DNA from: Moniliophthora roreri
Taxonomy: Eukaryota > Basidiomycota > Agaricomycetes > Agaricales > Marasmiaceae
Length of the DNA stretch: 64,000 nt
Direction of reading: 5' to 3'
NCBI GenBank assembly: GCA_001466705.2
Contig: LATX02000215.1
Span: 330,823-394,822, forward strand
The translations under genes were made by a program, and so were the position numbers. A model generated the notes under the pieces. That model ran no database searches. It was not told the DNA's origin and was given only the letters and a program-made list of their open reading frames with translations. Of this stretch, positions 1 to 13,245 are shown one piece after another; position 1 is the first letter of the stretch; the number at the start of each line of letters is the position of its first letter.

Positions 1-3000
1 GGTGATGTTACCAGCTTGGGAGGTCTGTTTCGTACAAAGTGGAGCACTGTTGCGTAATGTCCCACCACTGCAGACGACAGTAGCGTTTCGGATTACCCTG
101 TTTCTATGCAGTTGGGGAGCCACAAATTGATGTCGGTACCGCTCCTTCCTCTCTCGGTGTACGAGCTTGAGCCAAACGAAACTCTATTCCTGTTGCGGAA
201 TGGAATGGAATGCGGGTTCATAGCTGGAAAATTGCGTCGGCGACTCGACATCGTTGTTTTAGATACTGCTTGGTCAACTAGAAGTGTCAGTGATATCAGA
301 CAAAATGAAAGCTGCACTTCGTTGACAGGCGACTAGCATTTCTTTGTATGTTTCTCACTGAAGAGACCTCTTGGTGAAATGTTCCCCTTGACGCTCTTTT
401 GTTTTTACTGCTTTCTGCTAAGCCTACCGCCCTCTGAATTGGTATTGAACAGTGTAGAGCCGCGGTTTGGGGCCAACAATCCGCCTCAATCAATTGGTGA
501 CAGTCATGAGAGTGAGCCAAACGTGAGATACACAAATCCAGAAAAGTAAAGACGAGGTCCGAGGTAACAACTCAGTCGTGAAATGAATGATCTATATCAT
601 CCTCTCTGATCGCCGTCTCTTCAAATTCCGCAGAAAAATCCCCCATTAATGTTAGTACTCTGGAAAAACTTGAATATGACAGATGCGGCAGTAAGTGCGA
701 GCGAGGTGCTTTCAAGCACTCCACGGAACGGTCAATCACCTCGGAATTTAAGTAACGACAGTTCTTCTAGCGCTGCTTCGAATTAGGTGATCAAACATAC
801 TGAATTCACTATCCCAGCAATACAACTGAATTGTATCCTTGGTCACATTAACAGTTCATGTGTATAGAGAACACAGTATGTAGGACAGCCTGCAAAGTCC
901 AATCACTTCACTTTCGTTACCTGCCGCGAGAATCGTTCTAAGTTGCAGCAGCACCGGAAATTTAAAACTAGGGAGAATGAAAGCTGTTATGCAACCATCA
1001 GAATAATGCCAACCCCCAGTTTCTTCGCAATCTAACCTCAACGACACTGGATTAGAACGATTTCAAATGACAGTAGAGACTTCTCAATGGCCCAGACTCA
1101 GACTGATGATGGAAACTCAGCGTTCCCGAAAGGAAACGGTTAACCCTCAACCGCTCGATCGTGTCCCCCAACACTACTATGATAACACAAATTCAACAGT
1201 CGCACGCAGCGACAGCTGGAAATTAACGAGTTTCCGGTGGTCTAGACTGTACTTTGGAATCGACGTTTCTTCTCTACAAAGGCATAGACGACGAGATATG
1301 CAGCCACTTCCTTAGCTAAAGCTTCATAAGCACTGACAAATACTAAAAGATGCCATATAGAGGTAAAGAAGGCCCTGTAGGACATGTCTGTTGATCACAA
1401 GCTCAAAGTATCTTAATTTAAGGGTATGGAGGTGATACCTTTTATGAGCGACATGGTTCGATATCTCCCATCAGAAGTTACTAGTCATGGTAAGAAATGG
1501 AGAAGCAACAGGCAGAGAGGCGGAACACGGGAATGTGGGGCAAGAGGAAAATTGGAGAGAAACAATAACGGGACAATAGGCTCAGGTACAGAGTCGGAAG
1601 TCCTCAGTACGGTAATCAGACAAATTGGCTATCCCTGGTTGTAAAGTGCAACAGCCTGCATCTGTTCAACATAGACAGGCCAGGTGATGTGGATTTTAAC
1701 ATTCCAGGGCAGTGAAAACATGGAATGATAAGCTTCGACATCGCAGGACGATAAACGTGCATTTGGGATCCGAGTTGGGCGGGAAGAGCGAAATAAGTAT
1801 GCGCCTAACAAAATTAAATGATGGTCGTGAAAATAGTGGTGCCAAAAAGATTGGGAAGGCGCAGCTGTTGCTGATAAAATGATGGCAAGAGCCTCCTTTC
1901 CAGAAGTCAGCAGATGATGGTTGTACCGCCTCTGGAGTCCAGAGTCCCCGCCTCCTACTCCCACAACGCCTAAAAAGGGTGCGCCCGCGGGAGTCGTTCG
2001 ATATCATCATGCCAGGGGTAACTCTAGCCGGCACGGCACGGCATAGCACAGCCATAGGTTCCCCACAGTGATGATGACAAGTGTTGAGAAGACGACGCAT
2101 CGCCATTAGTACCGGTTGAGTGAATCTTTATGCTAGGTGTACCTCAACAAGATAGCTGTCTCCGCGACTCCGTCAGTGTGTGAATCGTTCGCAGATTGGC
2201 GCATCAGTGCATGAAACAGACATGAATCATGAATCGTTAACATGAAAAACCCAAGAGTAACGAGTAACGACTGAAGATTGCTGAACATCACCGGTGAGCA
2301 AAAAGAAAGCTAAAAAGACCGAACGATTGAATTATCCACAAGTGCGCGGGACTCTGAGCTCTGTCACACTTCCTCGACCCCGAGCATAAAGCGCCGTACA
2401 GACAATGCGCATCAAAATCGAGCAATCACTGTCAACGTCAACCAATAGATGGGTCCGACGGTCAAGATAAGAGAGCAGTTAACGTTTAACCCTTCAAGTT
2501 GTCGTTCTACGCGATCATGTGATTGTCATTAGCAACTTGAAAATGCCGCCTCGGCATAAATAGTCCAAGAGAAGAAGGTACCCTCTGAAGACTAGAAGAC
2601 CATAAATCGCGAGGTAGCAATGAGACCTCATGCTTCGAAAGCGGTGTAGACCCGCCCATATCTAACCCACATCATCGGCGGAAGCAGGATAGGGAGGTCG
2701 AATGTCGATCGTCGTTTATGCGGCTACGAAATTACTTGAGAATAGCCCAGAGTAAAACCAGTAATGAAAACGATCTGCATTACTTTCCGAACGTGCCGAT
2801 GAGTACCCTAGCCAATGAATGGGAACATGGCGTAGGACAGTAGCAGCGACGAGGCATTATTCAATCTTCGTGACCCGGAGAAAATAAAACGAGATTTGAC
2901 AGTGTCATCACTTGATTGCTGCATGGTGCAGAGGCGGTTATAGTGGAGAAGCGCCTAGGATAATGCACTCCAGAACTCCTATGATAGAGAGCGGGACCAA

Positions 3001-5708
3001 GCACAAATAGATTGTAAGCCCGAATAGCAGCGTTCCCGTTAATGAAAACGCGGGAGTGAAAAGCACCACTCGCAATACTAATAGTATCCGAGTGTACACC
3101 ATGATCACACAGTATACGATGACGAAACCAATTGCACTGTGAAAGGTAGTTTCATCACCAATGACGGAAAAAGATAGAAGGGGTCAGGATAAAGGGACCA
3201 AAAAAAAAAATAATAAAATAAAAAAATAAAGTAAAAAATAGCAGGCAGGTGAGATGACTGTAGCGGGAAGGCCACGAACTGCGTGCCGGTGGAGACCAGA
3301 AACTGGAGAGTCACCAGCGTCAATTACGTACTGAATTAGGAGTGGAACGGATGTATTGGGGAAAGCGTGCAAGTGGAGAAGATCATAAAATTGCGTGTAC
3401 CCGCCGTCCGTTATGTACTCGGAATCAAAAATAGGGTTACTGACACTGAAAAGGTTTCTGTAACTTTACGGAAGACGGAGGGTGAAGAAACAATACAAAA
3501 TGAAAACAGCAACTAGGTAGAATAAAGGAAGTGAACAACCAAGGCTAGATGTTGAAGTTGGTGCTAGTAACCGGAAGTGCAACGAGGATGAGGAGCAAAG
3601 AGCATTCCCGCTTCCATTCAACAAATATTCCGTTGGGGGAACGACTTGAGGACACGAATCATATGAATGAAAACCAAGGAGAAAAGAGGGTAACGCGATA
3701 TCAATGCTGTAAAGGTCTTTACGATGAGGGTGGCTTCTGCATGTAATTTCAGGCAATACAACGATCAAGGAATGGAAATCGAAGAAAATCTTGGGAATCA
3801 GTGCATCGTAATACAAGCCGTGGATGTCCAAACCCATCCACTGATGTCGCAAAGGCGAGGACAGTAAATAAGACGTAAATGTAAATGACGATGCAATATT
3901 AATAAGAAAGTGCCGATACCCTCAAGTACAGTGAAAGAGCTGAGAAACTATAAATTGTACGCACCTTCCAACCCGGAGAAGTTCCAAATCTGTATACGCG
4001 TCTATAGATAGCAATTGAAGTCAGTGACAGCGTTCATGAAGCTTCACTCCGCCAACTTCTTCTCAGGCCTTACCTCTAAGAGTTTAAAATGCAAAGCAGC
4101 CGGGATTCCAAATTCCGTCCTTGAGAAAGTTAGTATGCTTCTGTCATCCGGGACAGTGGCGACCTACCAGCTAAAAGAGGTTAAAGACTTTTATGGTAGA
4201 ACTGAAGGGAGGGCATTCTCCCCCGAAAGCATGAAGAAACGACATTTAGATAGCAGAAGCTCTCTGCATGTGCACGATAAGACATATCAATACCTGTTGT
4301 TAGTACGCCTGCAATAAGAGAAGTTGGCAAGTCATGTAAGTCTAACCGTAAGCTTGATGCTACCTACCGATATCCATCCCGGAAGACATAAGAGGCGAGA
4401 TATGCGACTGCGATCAGATACTGGACTGATCTCGGTACCAGTTACAAAAAGAGTGAAACAGAGCAATATCGGCTGTAATAACAACCTCAGCCCACGACGA
4501 GGGGCAGCTTGATGGTAAGCTTATGATTGACAAAGACACTCGGGTCATGCATGAGGCGAAAATCAGTGGGGTCAGACCAAGGTTATGAAGCTCGTGGAAT
4601 CTGCTATTGTGGAGATAGCGTTTTAAAATAGTGGTAGCTAATGAAGACCAAGAGCGATCTACATACCCGATCCGCACAAGCCCACCGTCTTGGCGCTTCA
4701 GGCTGCAGGCCCTTGGCTCGACTTTGACGAGTTTTGCGACATATAAGGTCGTGCATTTGCTATCGGATTTGACTCTGAAGGCAGAAAGGTTAAGCATACT
4801 TAGATTGTAAGGACAATCTAGGTTGATCCAACGTATATCACCCCACTAATACACGGAGTAACCTGTAATGATTCAGGCGTTATTAGGCTTAGTACCCCGC
4901 CAGGAAGATTTTGTAAGATGAAATCATTGACGGAGAGTAAACGAGTCCAAAGTGCGTATGGCAACAGAGATTCACCGCATTGAAGCCGTTAAGGACGTAG
5001 ATCAACATTGGTCATTCAGATTGCGTGGCAGGCCGTGGAACCTGTCCGATGTCAGTCGCTGGGTCAAGCACACAACGCAGGTTCACTTGCCTCAGGTCTC
5101 CAGTTCATATCCCTCAGGCACAGATACTGTACTACAAGTCTTCTCGAGAGCATTGCGGATTAAGACTTCCAATACATTGGAAAGACAGCAAGTCAGCGGA
5201 ACTTGACAGATTCAGCCGTCAAAGTCAACGTACACAGCCTATCATGCATCATGTATCATGTCCAACTAAGTAATCTTATCCGCTTCTTACGCTGAGTTAC
5301 AGAATTGGATACTATTCCATTTCTCGAGGTACTTGACAGATCTTTGTTGGGCACTCCTCGCCCCCGATGAAAATCAGCATGGGAACTTGGAAGTGAACCT
5401 GAAAGCAGAACTCGCTTCGTGTCTTTGTCTTCTTGACAACAAGAAGTCTTTTTTTTCGCCTTATCTCCAATTTCAGACTTCCAGATTAAGAAGATTGAGA
5501 GGGTCTTAGGGCAGAGGTCGCGGTCATCGAGAGTCGCCATCAGAGAGAGGAGGCCCAAAAGCTAAGAGTGATGCGTGGGAAAGAGGCTTGCGACCTCGTG
5601 TCACGGTGGTGACCGGTTTCCGCGTCTCGTAGACCACAGACACGTGCAGATTCCTGAGCCAACAAACTACGACGAGCACAGCCTACAGGTTGATTTCATT
5701 GCATGTTC
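1..5708. other. No supportable gene (AT-rich intergenic or decayed DNA)
   Basis: All open frames here are short (about 130 codons or fewer), overlap on both strands and show no domain, signal peptide or exon structure that I recognise. The longest are a 136-codon and a 111-codon frame on the minus strand around 1.6-2.1 kb and a 100-codon plus-strand frame at 4015-4317. Their composition looks random. A poly-A/T-rich stretch lies near 3200-3240. I see no repeat shared with the rest of the window. Genes with many tiny exons could be missed. Confidence 0.5.
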
Positions 5709-6646
5709 ACTCTTGGTGTGTGTACGCACTTCTGGAGTACTGCTCCTACTGAAAATTCCCATCGCCATTATCTCTTGGTAGGTGACCCCGCTATGAGATC
5801 GGGGGCCTCAGTAAAAAACTGCCGTAGTTTCCGAGGAGTATCATTGATTGCAGGTACAGCATCACCTATTAGCAGTCGATCGCTTCGAGCTTCCAGATCA
5901 GATGCCTGTACACTTGAGGACAACGGAAGGGATTTGAGGGGCGGGCTAAGATGGTTCCAGAGCGACTGAAGGTCATCGGAGTCGACGTCAAGCTCTGTTG
6001 TTGTTTGTTTAGCAAACATGGCATCAACAGCATTCTTTCACCTGATCGGCCCGGTCCAACTTAACCAGATGCGCTCATGCCCATGCTCTCAAGTCTTGCA
6101 TCGACAACATTGCAGTCTATTGACCATCCATACTTGTATGCAAATCCTGGAGAAATTTCCACGAGCTCTTTTCTTCTTTCCTCGCCCTCTGGTGGGTTTC
6201 TAGCGGTCCCGCCTTAATCTTTGCTTAATCTTCTGCCGCGTCGGGATGAATCAGCATCAACTGCTTTCTTTCCAGTGGCAGGCGAACGTCCACCAATACT
6301 CAAGGCTCGAGTTATTCGTAGCGTAAATTGATGGTTACTAGATTCCTCTCCAAGTTTGGCGCTTTGCTCACCTCAGTTCCGTTCCCACACGCTCCATACA
6401 CGTCATTGCTAGACGACTTCAAGTTCCCCTTATCGATGCTAGGTCCTTTATTCAAGACGTGCTGCCGAATGAGCAATTCTCAATTGTTCTGCTCATATAT
6501 CACGCCTGATGTCGAAGAACTGGTGACTAGCTCAAGCATTACTAAGGCCCATCAAAAGCTGACTGGTCAGCTGCTTTGTGATACTGCTCGTTTGCTCCGA
6601 TGAAAACGTTTAGTCAAGAAACTCGGTGGTTCAAGGAAGAGGCGGG
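5709..6646. repeat. Exact 938-bp direct repeat, copy 1
   Basis: This segment reappears, as far as I can read without a mismatch, at 6648-7585 (offset 939), and the two copies are separated only by one N at 6647. Each copy contains an 83-codon minus-strand frame (5768-6019 here) starting MFAKQTTTELDVDSDDLQSL, and short plus-strand frames of 61 and 91 codons. None is recognised. The 83-codon frame has a plausible acidic, leucine-containing composition but no known motif. An exact copy ending precisely at an N suggests that two contigs with overlapping ends were joined without collapsing the overlap. Confidence 0.9.
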
Positions 6647-6647
6647 N

Positions 6648-7585
6648 ACTCTTGGTGTGTGTACGCACTTCTGGAGTACTGCTCCTACTGAAAATTCCCA
6701 TCGCCATTATCTCTTGGTAGGTGACCCCGCTATGAGATCGGGGGCCTCAGTAAAAAACTGCCGTAGTTTCCGAGGAGTATCATTGATTGCAGGTACAGCA
6801 TCACCTATTAGCAGTCGATCGCTTCGAGCTTCCAGATCAGATGCCTGTACACTTGAGGACAACGGAAGGGATTTGAGGGGCGGGCTAAGATGGTTCCAGA
6901 GCGACTGAAGGTCATCGGAGTCGACGTCAAGCTCTGTTGTTGTTTGTTTAGCAAACATGGCATCAACAGCATTCTTTCACCTGATCGGCCCGGTCCAACT
7001 TAACCAGATGCGCTCATGCCCATGCTCTCAAGTCTTGCATCGACAACATTGCAGTCTATTGACCATCCATACTTGTATGCAAATCCTGGAGAAATTTCCA
7101 CGAGCTCTTTTCTTCTTTCCTCGCCCTCTGGTGGGTTTCTAGCGGTCCCGCCTTAATCTTTGCTTAATCTTCTGCCGCGTCGGGATGAATCAGCATCAAC
7201 TGCTTTCTTTCCAGTGGCAGGCGAACGTCCACCAATACTCAAGGCTCGAGTTATTCGTAGCGTAAATTGATGGTTACTAGATTCCTCTCCAAGTTTGGCG
7301 CTTTGCTCACCTCAGTTCCGTTCCCACACGCTCCATACACGTCATTGCTAGACGACTTCAAGTTCCCCTTATCGATGCTAGGTCCTTTATTCAAGACGTG
7401 CTGCCGAATGAGCAATTCTCAATTGTTCTGCTCATATATCACGCCTGATGTCGAAGAACTGGTGACTAGCTCAAGCATTACTAAGGCCCATCAAAAGCTG
7501 ACTGGTCAGCTGCTTTGTGATACTGCTCGTTTGCTCCGATGAAAACGTTTAGTCAAGAAACTCGGTGGTTCAAGGAAGAGGCGGG
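6648..7585. repeat. Exact 938-bp direct repeat, copy 2
   Basis: Second copy of the 5709-6646 segment, beginning immediately after the N at 6647. Sequence downstream of 7585 is unique and runs into the Zn2Cys6 regulator gene. The 83-codon minus-strand frame recurs at 6707-6958. See the matching finding on the probable assembly origin. Confidence 0.9.
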
Positions 7586-7798
7586 CGACGGTAGCGACAC
7601 TGTTCAATTGATATTCCGAGTCAGGCGGAGGGTTTTGGATGAGCCATTCACTCGTCAGAACTGCCAACTTATAATTGTCTTCGGTGTTGACTAAAGAAAT
7701 TCGGGGAGCTCATTCGTGGTGTTAAAGCTTTTAAAAGGAGTCAAGGTACATATTTCGTCTCATTTTCATTCGCCGTCAGCATCGTCGAACGTACTGAA

Positions 7799-9793
7799 AT
7801 GTCCAACCCACGTCCAGCCTCAACGCGACGAGCTTGCGGTAACTGCAGGAAACGCAAAATTGTAAGCCAAGGTTTACATTTGGAGTCTCGTATTCTCATT
7901 TCTTGCACACAGAAATGCGATACCCTTAGACCTGTCTGCACTCAGTGCCTTACCAGGGCTTCTCTCGACGACGCATGTGATTACGGAGACAGTGGAGGGC
8001 TTGACACAACTGAAGAGCTTGAGCAAAATATCTTGCGACTGCTTCGGTCCTAAGCCCTCGAGCTTGAGCGTCTCCGAGGTCATGCAGTGAGGCTCTACCA
8101 GTCGCAAAGCTCAAGCTTTGGTACACGTACGTAGGCTCACAAATACCCTGGTACATGGTAGCTAATTGTCGCGAATCAAAGCAGCAACACCACATATGGC
8201 CTCATCAAGCGGGACATTATCTGTATCCGATGTTGGTGATAACCGTGCATTCAGTATGATGCTAGCTAACAGCTACTCGTTCAGGATTCTCCGCTAGAGA
8301 TTCGGAGATCGCTGTACGTGCCTTATATGATTGATTTCTCCTCGACACTGACGGATGCGACAGACTCGAAACATTCCTCGCACAGCACGTGCCTAGCCTA
8401 GAATTCTTCCTGAACCAATCTCGATTTGTACAGTGTGCCTTGTCAACTCTTCCCTCAAGTCACTCATCCCGTCCATGCCGTGGGCTCATGAATACAGTTT
8501 ACTACGTCGCATCATCATTCAATAAACCGTTGAATCCGCCTTCTCAGGTTCTCCTCGAAGCTGTTGGAATTTTATCGACGAATCACCCAAACAAGATCCT
8601 TCACGCAATTCAAGCAGAAGTCCTTCTCGCCACTTGGTTCCTGCATTCGAATAGAATCTTACAAGGAAAATATCATCTAGGGACAGCGGTCTCGTTGACT
8701 GTTGGTGCTGGACTTCATCGGATTCGCAGCCGACGCAATAATCAAACTACCAGTCACCGAATGTCATTACCGCCAGCGGTTGATAGTGTTGAGGAAGGAG
8801 AGCGTATCATTGGGTTTTGGAAAGTTTTTGCGCTAAGTAACATTTGGGATACGATTTCTGGTCCGACGTCGTCGTGCATAGTTTTCAATGGAGACGGAAA
8901 AAGTATTGACACACCATGGGCATGGGAGGTACATGAATACGAGCAGGTATGTCTATCTGTTTTGTTGCAATATCATTTTGATGTAAACGGCGGTGTAGTA
9001 CACGTTACCCGAAAACCTGGTAGGTGGGTTGACGGTCCACAATTTCCTTGTAGGGGCTCCCAGCTCTGCTAGAGAAGGTCTCTCTATGATATCTATGCTT
9101 GCGAAAGCTTCGGTTTTATTCTCGAAAGCGAAAAGCTTTGCTGATTCGGTGCCTAGAACGCAATTGAATCGTATGCTAGATCCAAATATTTCTATTCCTA
9201 CATGCAAACTGATTCATGTTTTGGACTTTAGAGGCTCAACTGACACACATCCAAGCCTGTCATGAGTACCTGGATAATCTCATTGATAAATTCACATCGT
9301 CACTAGCACCTATTCCGCAAGACACACAAATATCTGCATCTGACGTGCACCTTGCGGTACTCATACACACCCTAGCCTATACGTCAGCCATTCATCTGCA
9401 CTCCCCATTTGCAGCCACAGACGCAAGGTCAAGCACTAAATCTCTGTCTGTAGCTGAACTTGCTACAGGCTTACTTCCTTACATCGACTATCTCGCTTTA
9501 CAGACCGCTGAAGGATTTCCTATTGTCAATCCAATTTTCGGTGCACTTTGGTTCGTTGTGGGAAAGGTGTTCGTTGAGGAGCTGCGGCGATTGAGAGGTC
9601 TGCGACGGTCAAGTTCAGCTTCGAGGACAAACGAGGTCTTTGCGATGCTTGGAAGGTTGAAGGCGACTATGGCGGCCATAGGACAGTCATCGCCATTCGT
9701 CGGTGAGTATGAACTGTATGAAGGTGCGAGCTGTCGATGCTGACCTGGTTTTGTTTAGCGGATCAACTTCGAAGGCTGACTGAATCACAATAA
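7799..9793 (+). pseudogene. Zn(II)2Cys6 fungal transcription factor with an in-frame TAA
   Basis: The N-terminus encodes a binuclear zinc cluster: RRACGNCRKRKI, a 50-base intron, then KCDTLRPVCTQC and a sixth cysteine in DDACDY. Spacing is C-X2-C-X6-C-X6-C-X2-C-X9-C. A short leucine-rich linker (EELEQNILRL) follows. Further exons (from about 8.29 kb) encode a region typical of the fungal-specific transcription factor middle domain, including LLATWFLHSNRILQGKYHLG and VSLTVGAGLHRI. The last exons read AQLTHIQACHEYLDNL to the end ADQLRRLTESQ. Introns are canonical, at about 9210-9230 and 9702-9758 among others. The frame is broken by a TAA at 8051-8053 in the linker; the coiled-coil-like reading ALELERLRGHAVRLYQ continues directly after it. 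This is either a nonsense mutation or a sequencing error. A family member would act in the nucleus by binding CGG-containing sites; the target genes are unknown. Confidence 0.85.
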
Positions 9794-9923
9794 AACGGTG
9801 ATCGCAGGATCAAGTATAGAAGCATAGAAGTTAAAAATATAGACGTATAGATACAGTATAGAGGCAAAATTGCATGGTTTGCACTACATCAACTTTTTTG
9901 GCACTGCGCTGCGTGGATCGTCA

Positions 9924-10298
9924 CTACTCTCCCCTTCCCCATTCCACCTCTTCCTCCATCCAACGCAAATACTCATCCATATCCGGATTGTCGTCAAACT
10001 TGTCAGCTCTCCTACTCGACTTCTTGTTTGACTTCGCCGTTTTCCGACTCGCACGGTATTTGTCAATTCGTCTATTGGATTTTTCAGCATGCCTTTCAAA
10101 TTCTAGCATGAAATTGTTGGCAGGAGTTGTGAAAGAACGGGGAGGCAACGTTCCGTCTCGTTCGATGTGATCTAGGTCGTCCGATGGGTTTGGAATTGGT
10201 GTTTTTGGGCTAGATTTGGTGGATGATTGAGATGGTTCTCCTGGTTGGGAGTTGCGACGAATGGTGACGAAAGGACCGGTTGTGATAATGGAAGTCAT
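9924..10298 (-). CDS. Small basic/acidic protein of unknown function, copy 1 (124 aa)
   Basis: A single-exon frame starting MTSIITTGPFVTIRR and ending MEEEVEWGRGE. The middle is rich in Ser, Lys and Arg (KTAKSNKKSSRRADKFDDNP) and the C-terminus is acidic. No known domain is recognised. It lies tail-to-tail with the Zn2Cys6 gene. A paralogue of 127 aa in the same orientation and context lies at 14461-14844. The two copies differ by several substitutions and by indels that all keep the reading frame, which argues that the frame is or was translated. Start codon choice: first ATG of the frame, conserved in both copies. Function and location are unknown; the lysine-rich patch could suit a nuclear protein, but that is only a guess. 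Confidence 0.6.
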   Translation of the reverse strand: MTSIITTGPFVTIRRNSQPGEPSQSSTKSSPKTPIPNPSDDLDHIERDGTLPPRSFTTPANNFMLEFERHAEKSNRRIDKYRASRKTAKSNKKSSRRADKFDDNPDMDEYLRWMEEEVEWGRGE

Positions 10299-10885
10299 GG
10301 CATTAGTAGTGAAGTGAACGACTATGGGTTTATAGAGCAGAATCTTTTTAGGCTGTACTTGTTTTTCCTGCGTCGCTGATCGCGCTCGTGTCAGCTGTCA
10401 CAGCAATGCCACAGTAACAGAAACGAGAATACAAATGAATTATTAGCGACCAGAGAACATCGCGGAAAAAGAAACAAAGCATTAGATTCCACAACAAGGT
10501 TGAAATTACGATAACGTGATGGTCTCTAGGGAGACTACTATTCCCTCCTGTATGGAGGCGACGGGACTTTGAGGAATTTCCGCAGCCGACTTCAGTGAAT
10601 ATGGTCGACCTGTTTTTTTTGTGCCACGGTCCAGCGACAGATCGTTATGTCACGGCATTTCAGCGACACACAGGGTCTCTGCTACCATGCAAGATAGGAT
10701 AGTACAAGGAACTAAAATAGGTCTAGAGTCAACGCTGAGGTTCAAGTGTTACATCGTTGCTATGCTTCCTGGCGGTCTTGATCCTCGGTCAAAGGAAATG
10801 AATACAATGATACAATAGTAGACTAATACAACGCAATACATGCAGAGCACGTAGTCCATGAAGCCTCCCGTGTTCACGGTGCAAC

Positions 10886-11272
10886 CTAGAAGGGATTCAT
10901 TAACGTTAATGCAAAAACAAACGAAGACCGGATTGTACTCATCGGGTCTCGACCAGACTGGGCAGACCGAATTGCCCGCTCGAATGGCTGTCTCCGAGTA
11001 GCATGTACCCACTCATAGTCCTTTGTATTCTCCATCTGGACTTGCTCCGCCTCTTCACCACTCTCATCTAGTACCTCCTCCGAATATCGTTCTTCTAAAT
11101 CAGAATGAAAATCCATGAATGTCGTCTTCCCTGAACGAACATTGTTCTCCGTGTGGCGGTAGGAAGAGTTTATCTGGGTACCGGATCCAATGGTAAACGT
11201 AATAGGACTGTCCGGATCGACAGTGAAATTGGAACAATTGTTAAACATGCCAGTGCCAGCAACGGCCCTCAA
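10886..11272 (-). pseudogene. FNN-motif small protein, copy A, 5'-truncated
   Basis: This frame matches the C-terminal half of the 223-aa protein at 15540-16211: GMFNNCSNFTVDPDSPITF, SGTQINSSYRHTENNVRSGK and TTFMDFHSD are clearly shared. The first roughly 110-120 codons and the 5' flank are missing, because sequence at about 11265 jumps directly to what in copy B is the upstream region near 16433. This copy also has extra residues (EERYSEEVLDESG) and a different C-terminus (RSSFVFALTLMNPF). It may be a dead fragment, although the remaining frame is open and has an internal Met. Confidence 0.75.
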
Positions 11273-12284
11273 GAAATCTTCGTTGTGCTTGGGCTGTCGT
11301 GGAGGTCAAGGACTCGGAGCAAAATAGAATTACAGAAGATTCTGGGTTTCGGAGTCTAGACCACAGACACGTGGAAACTCCTAAACTGGCACGAGGGAAT
11401 TGTTGCTTGAAATCCAGGTCGGAAGATGGAGTTTGGGCATGTATCTCTGCACATTATTCGGTATGAGTCTCGCTCAGATAAATGTCCGGTATGGGATACG
11501 GGAATGCATTAGAGATCAGAGATAATGATTTTCTCTGACGTGACGTGACAAGGTCACATGGCCGCGAAACCTGAGCACGTGGTTGAGAAGATCAAGAGAG
11601 TTCTTTGGACGATTTACGTGATCAGAATCACAGACGCGTCGGGGCACAGCCACAGAAAATTTCCTTCTCGACCGCCATGTCGCTTCCACCTGCTCGTTCT
11701 CCCGTCCACAATGTTGAAAGTCTTTCAAGCAACATTAATGTTTCTCGCAGCAAGCTGGTGATACTCTGAGGTTATGGAGGTCATCTGCGGGTGAGTCTTG
11801 TATCCATACTGTTCTTGACTCAGAAGGCGCTCAATCAAACCCTGTACGCCTGTACAGCTTCCTATGACTAGTACTTCACCCGTTATAGTTCTCGGTAAGT
11901 AGCCTCCGTTCTTAGCCTAGTATCACTATCTCTGACGTTCATTAGGTGGTGAAGACACGATCAGAGGACCAGAAACCCTGAAGATGAACATATCCCGGCG
12001 ATGTCTGTGTGCGCTCAAAACCCCGTTTCCAATTCTTTGACGAATCTTTCTTTCATCGAGTTGCCACCAATGCCATGACTATCACGAAGGGTGTCGTTCG
12101 AGGCATCCTCATACGAACTCCTTTCCAATCCCTCCGTGCTTTCCGCCATGAAGCGAGGCCACTTCAGCACACACACATTGATACACCTCCCGTGCCGATC
12201 CGGCAACATCGAGGCTTTCATCTTCTGAGTCTTGAACAGGATACAGAACTCGAACAGATGCCGGCGCGCTCGCCACATATCAAT

Positions 12285-12524
12285 TTCAAAGACACGCACG
12301 CACTCACAAAGAAAACTGTCTTCTCAAATTTGGGAGGGAGATCGGTGGCTTTCGGCCCATTACCTACGTTACTGGAAGGAGTTGAGTTGATCGAGTGTAT
12401 CCTTCGCCGGGATACCAGTGTTGGGGGAGGTCTAGGGTATCGTAAATGGCTAGGATACGTTCCTCAGGGGACGGAGCTGTGGAAGGAGACGGAGGTGGCG
12501 GTATTGGATAACAAGCATCTATAG
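12285..12524 (+). pseudogene. ALTKR-family gene fragment, copy A
   Basis: The reading HALTKKTVFSNLGG followed by ELIECILRRD and YRKWLGYVPQGTE matches the better-preserved copies at about 17397-17667 and 21745-22090. The upstream exons seen in copies B and C are only partly recognisable here, and the frame ends at a TAG just after NKHL. The family is unknown to me. The fragment lies in the same relative position of duplicated unit A as its relatives in B and C. Confidence 0.6.
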
Positions 12525-12944
12525 AGCGGGTACTGCAAGAGGGGAGCGTGCATCAAGTCGTTGAGCAGGTTCATGTGGAAATAGTTTGTAAGTTTATATT
12601 AGCTCCCGTGATCAGCTCTCTGAATTTCTAGTACTACTTGAAACAGATGAATTCGTTCTAGCTTGATCACACCAATACTGGTGTTTCAACCGTTCACGAA
12701 ATCATTTCGGCGGCCTATGGACTACATTCTACTGATCAAATTCTGGCTTCTCACGTCTAAATTGTCTAACAATGAAGACGGGAGAAAGCCTTTCGTTAGG
12801 CCTAGGTTCGCTTGCTCCGCCTTGTAGAAGCCATGCGTGACAGTCACACTTGTCACGCTTGCCAGCTCAAAACCACGCCTCGAAAGACATCCTTTCTCTA
12901 CACCCATATCTTCTCTCAGGCCCATTATCTCAACATATATCGAA

Positions 12945-13245
12945 CACAATGGCATTTATACACCGCTATAGGCCCACTATAGTCTTGGATATCACCTATA
13001 AAGTTGTCAGTGCCACCTTAGTTTCGGGGGTCGGAATTCCTTTGATGGACGCTGAATAGTTCAATATCGCATCGCAAATCTCGATATCTCATGGACAATT
13101 CCATGTCGCCTATCTCCAGCTCCTGAAGCCACTCTCGCCGGCTGTCCGGTGCTCTAGGTACCAAGATGTCATCAGGTCCTTTCCGAGGTTTCGGGCGTTT
13201 GTAGGATTAAGAAATGTTGGACCATTGGCTCTGGTGAGTGCTTAT
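12945..13245 (+). pseudogene. Remnant of a second multi-exon gene, copy A
   Basis: Starting at ATGGCATTTATACACCGC, this stretch aligns with about 18315-18610 and 22655-22950. Shared landmarks are AGGCCCAC, GTGCCACC, TTTCGG, the segment encoding RCSRY, the GGCGTTT-type block, and a gtgagt donor site at about 13231. An in-frame stop (TAG at 13057-13059) interrupts it. No domain is recognised. I can only say that it belongs to a family duplicated three times here. Confidence 0.45.

Noticed and set aside
11540..11570. GTGAC-aag-GTCAC inverted repeat upstream of the ALTKR genes as an operator
   Set aside because: Present in all three units, but arms are only 5 bp and the whole segment is duplicated, so conservation is not independent evidence.
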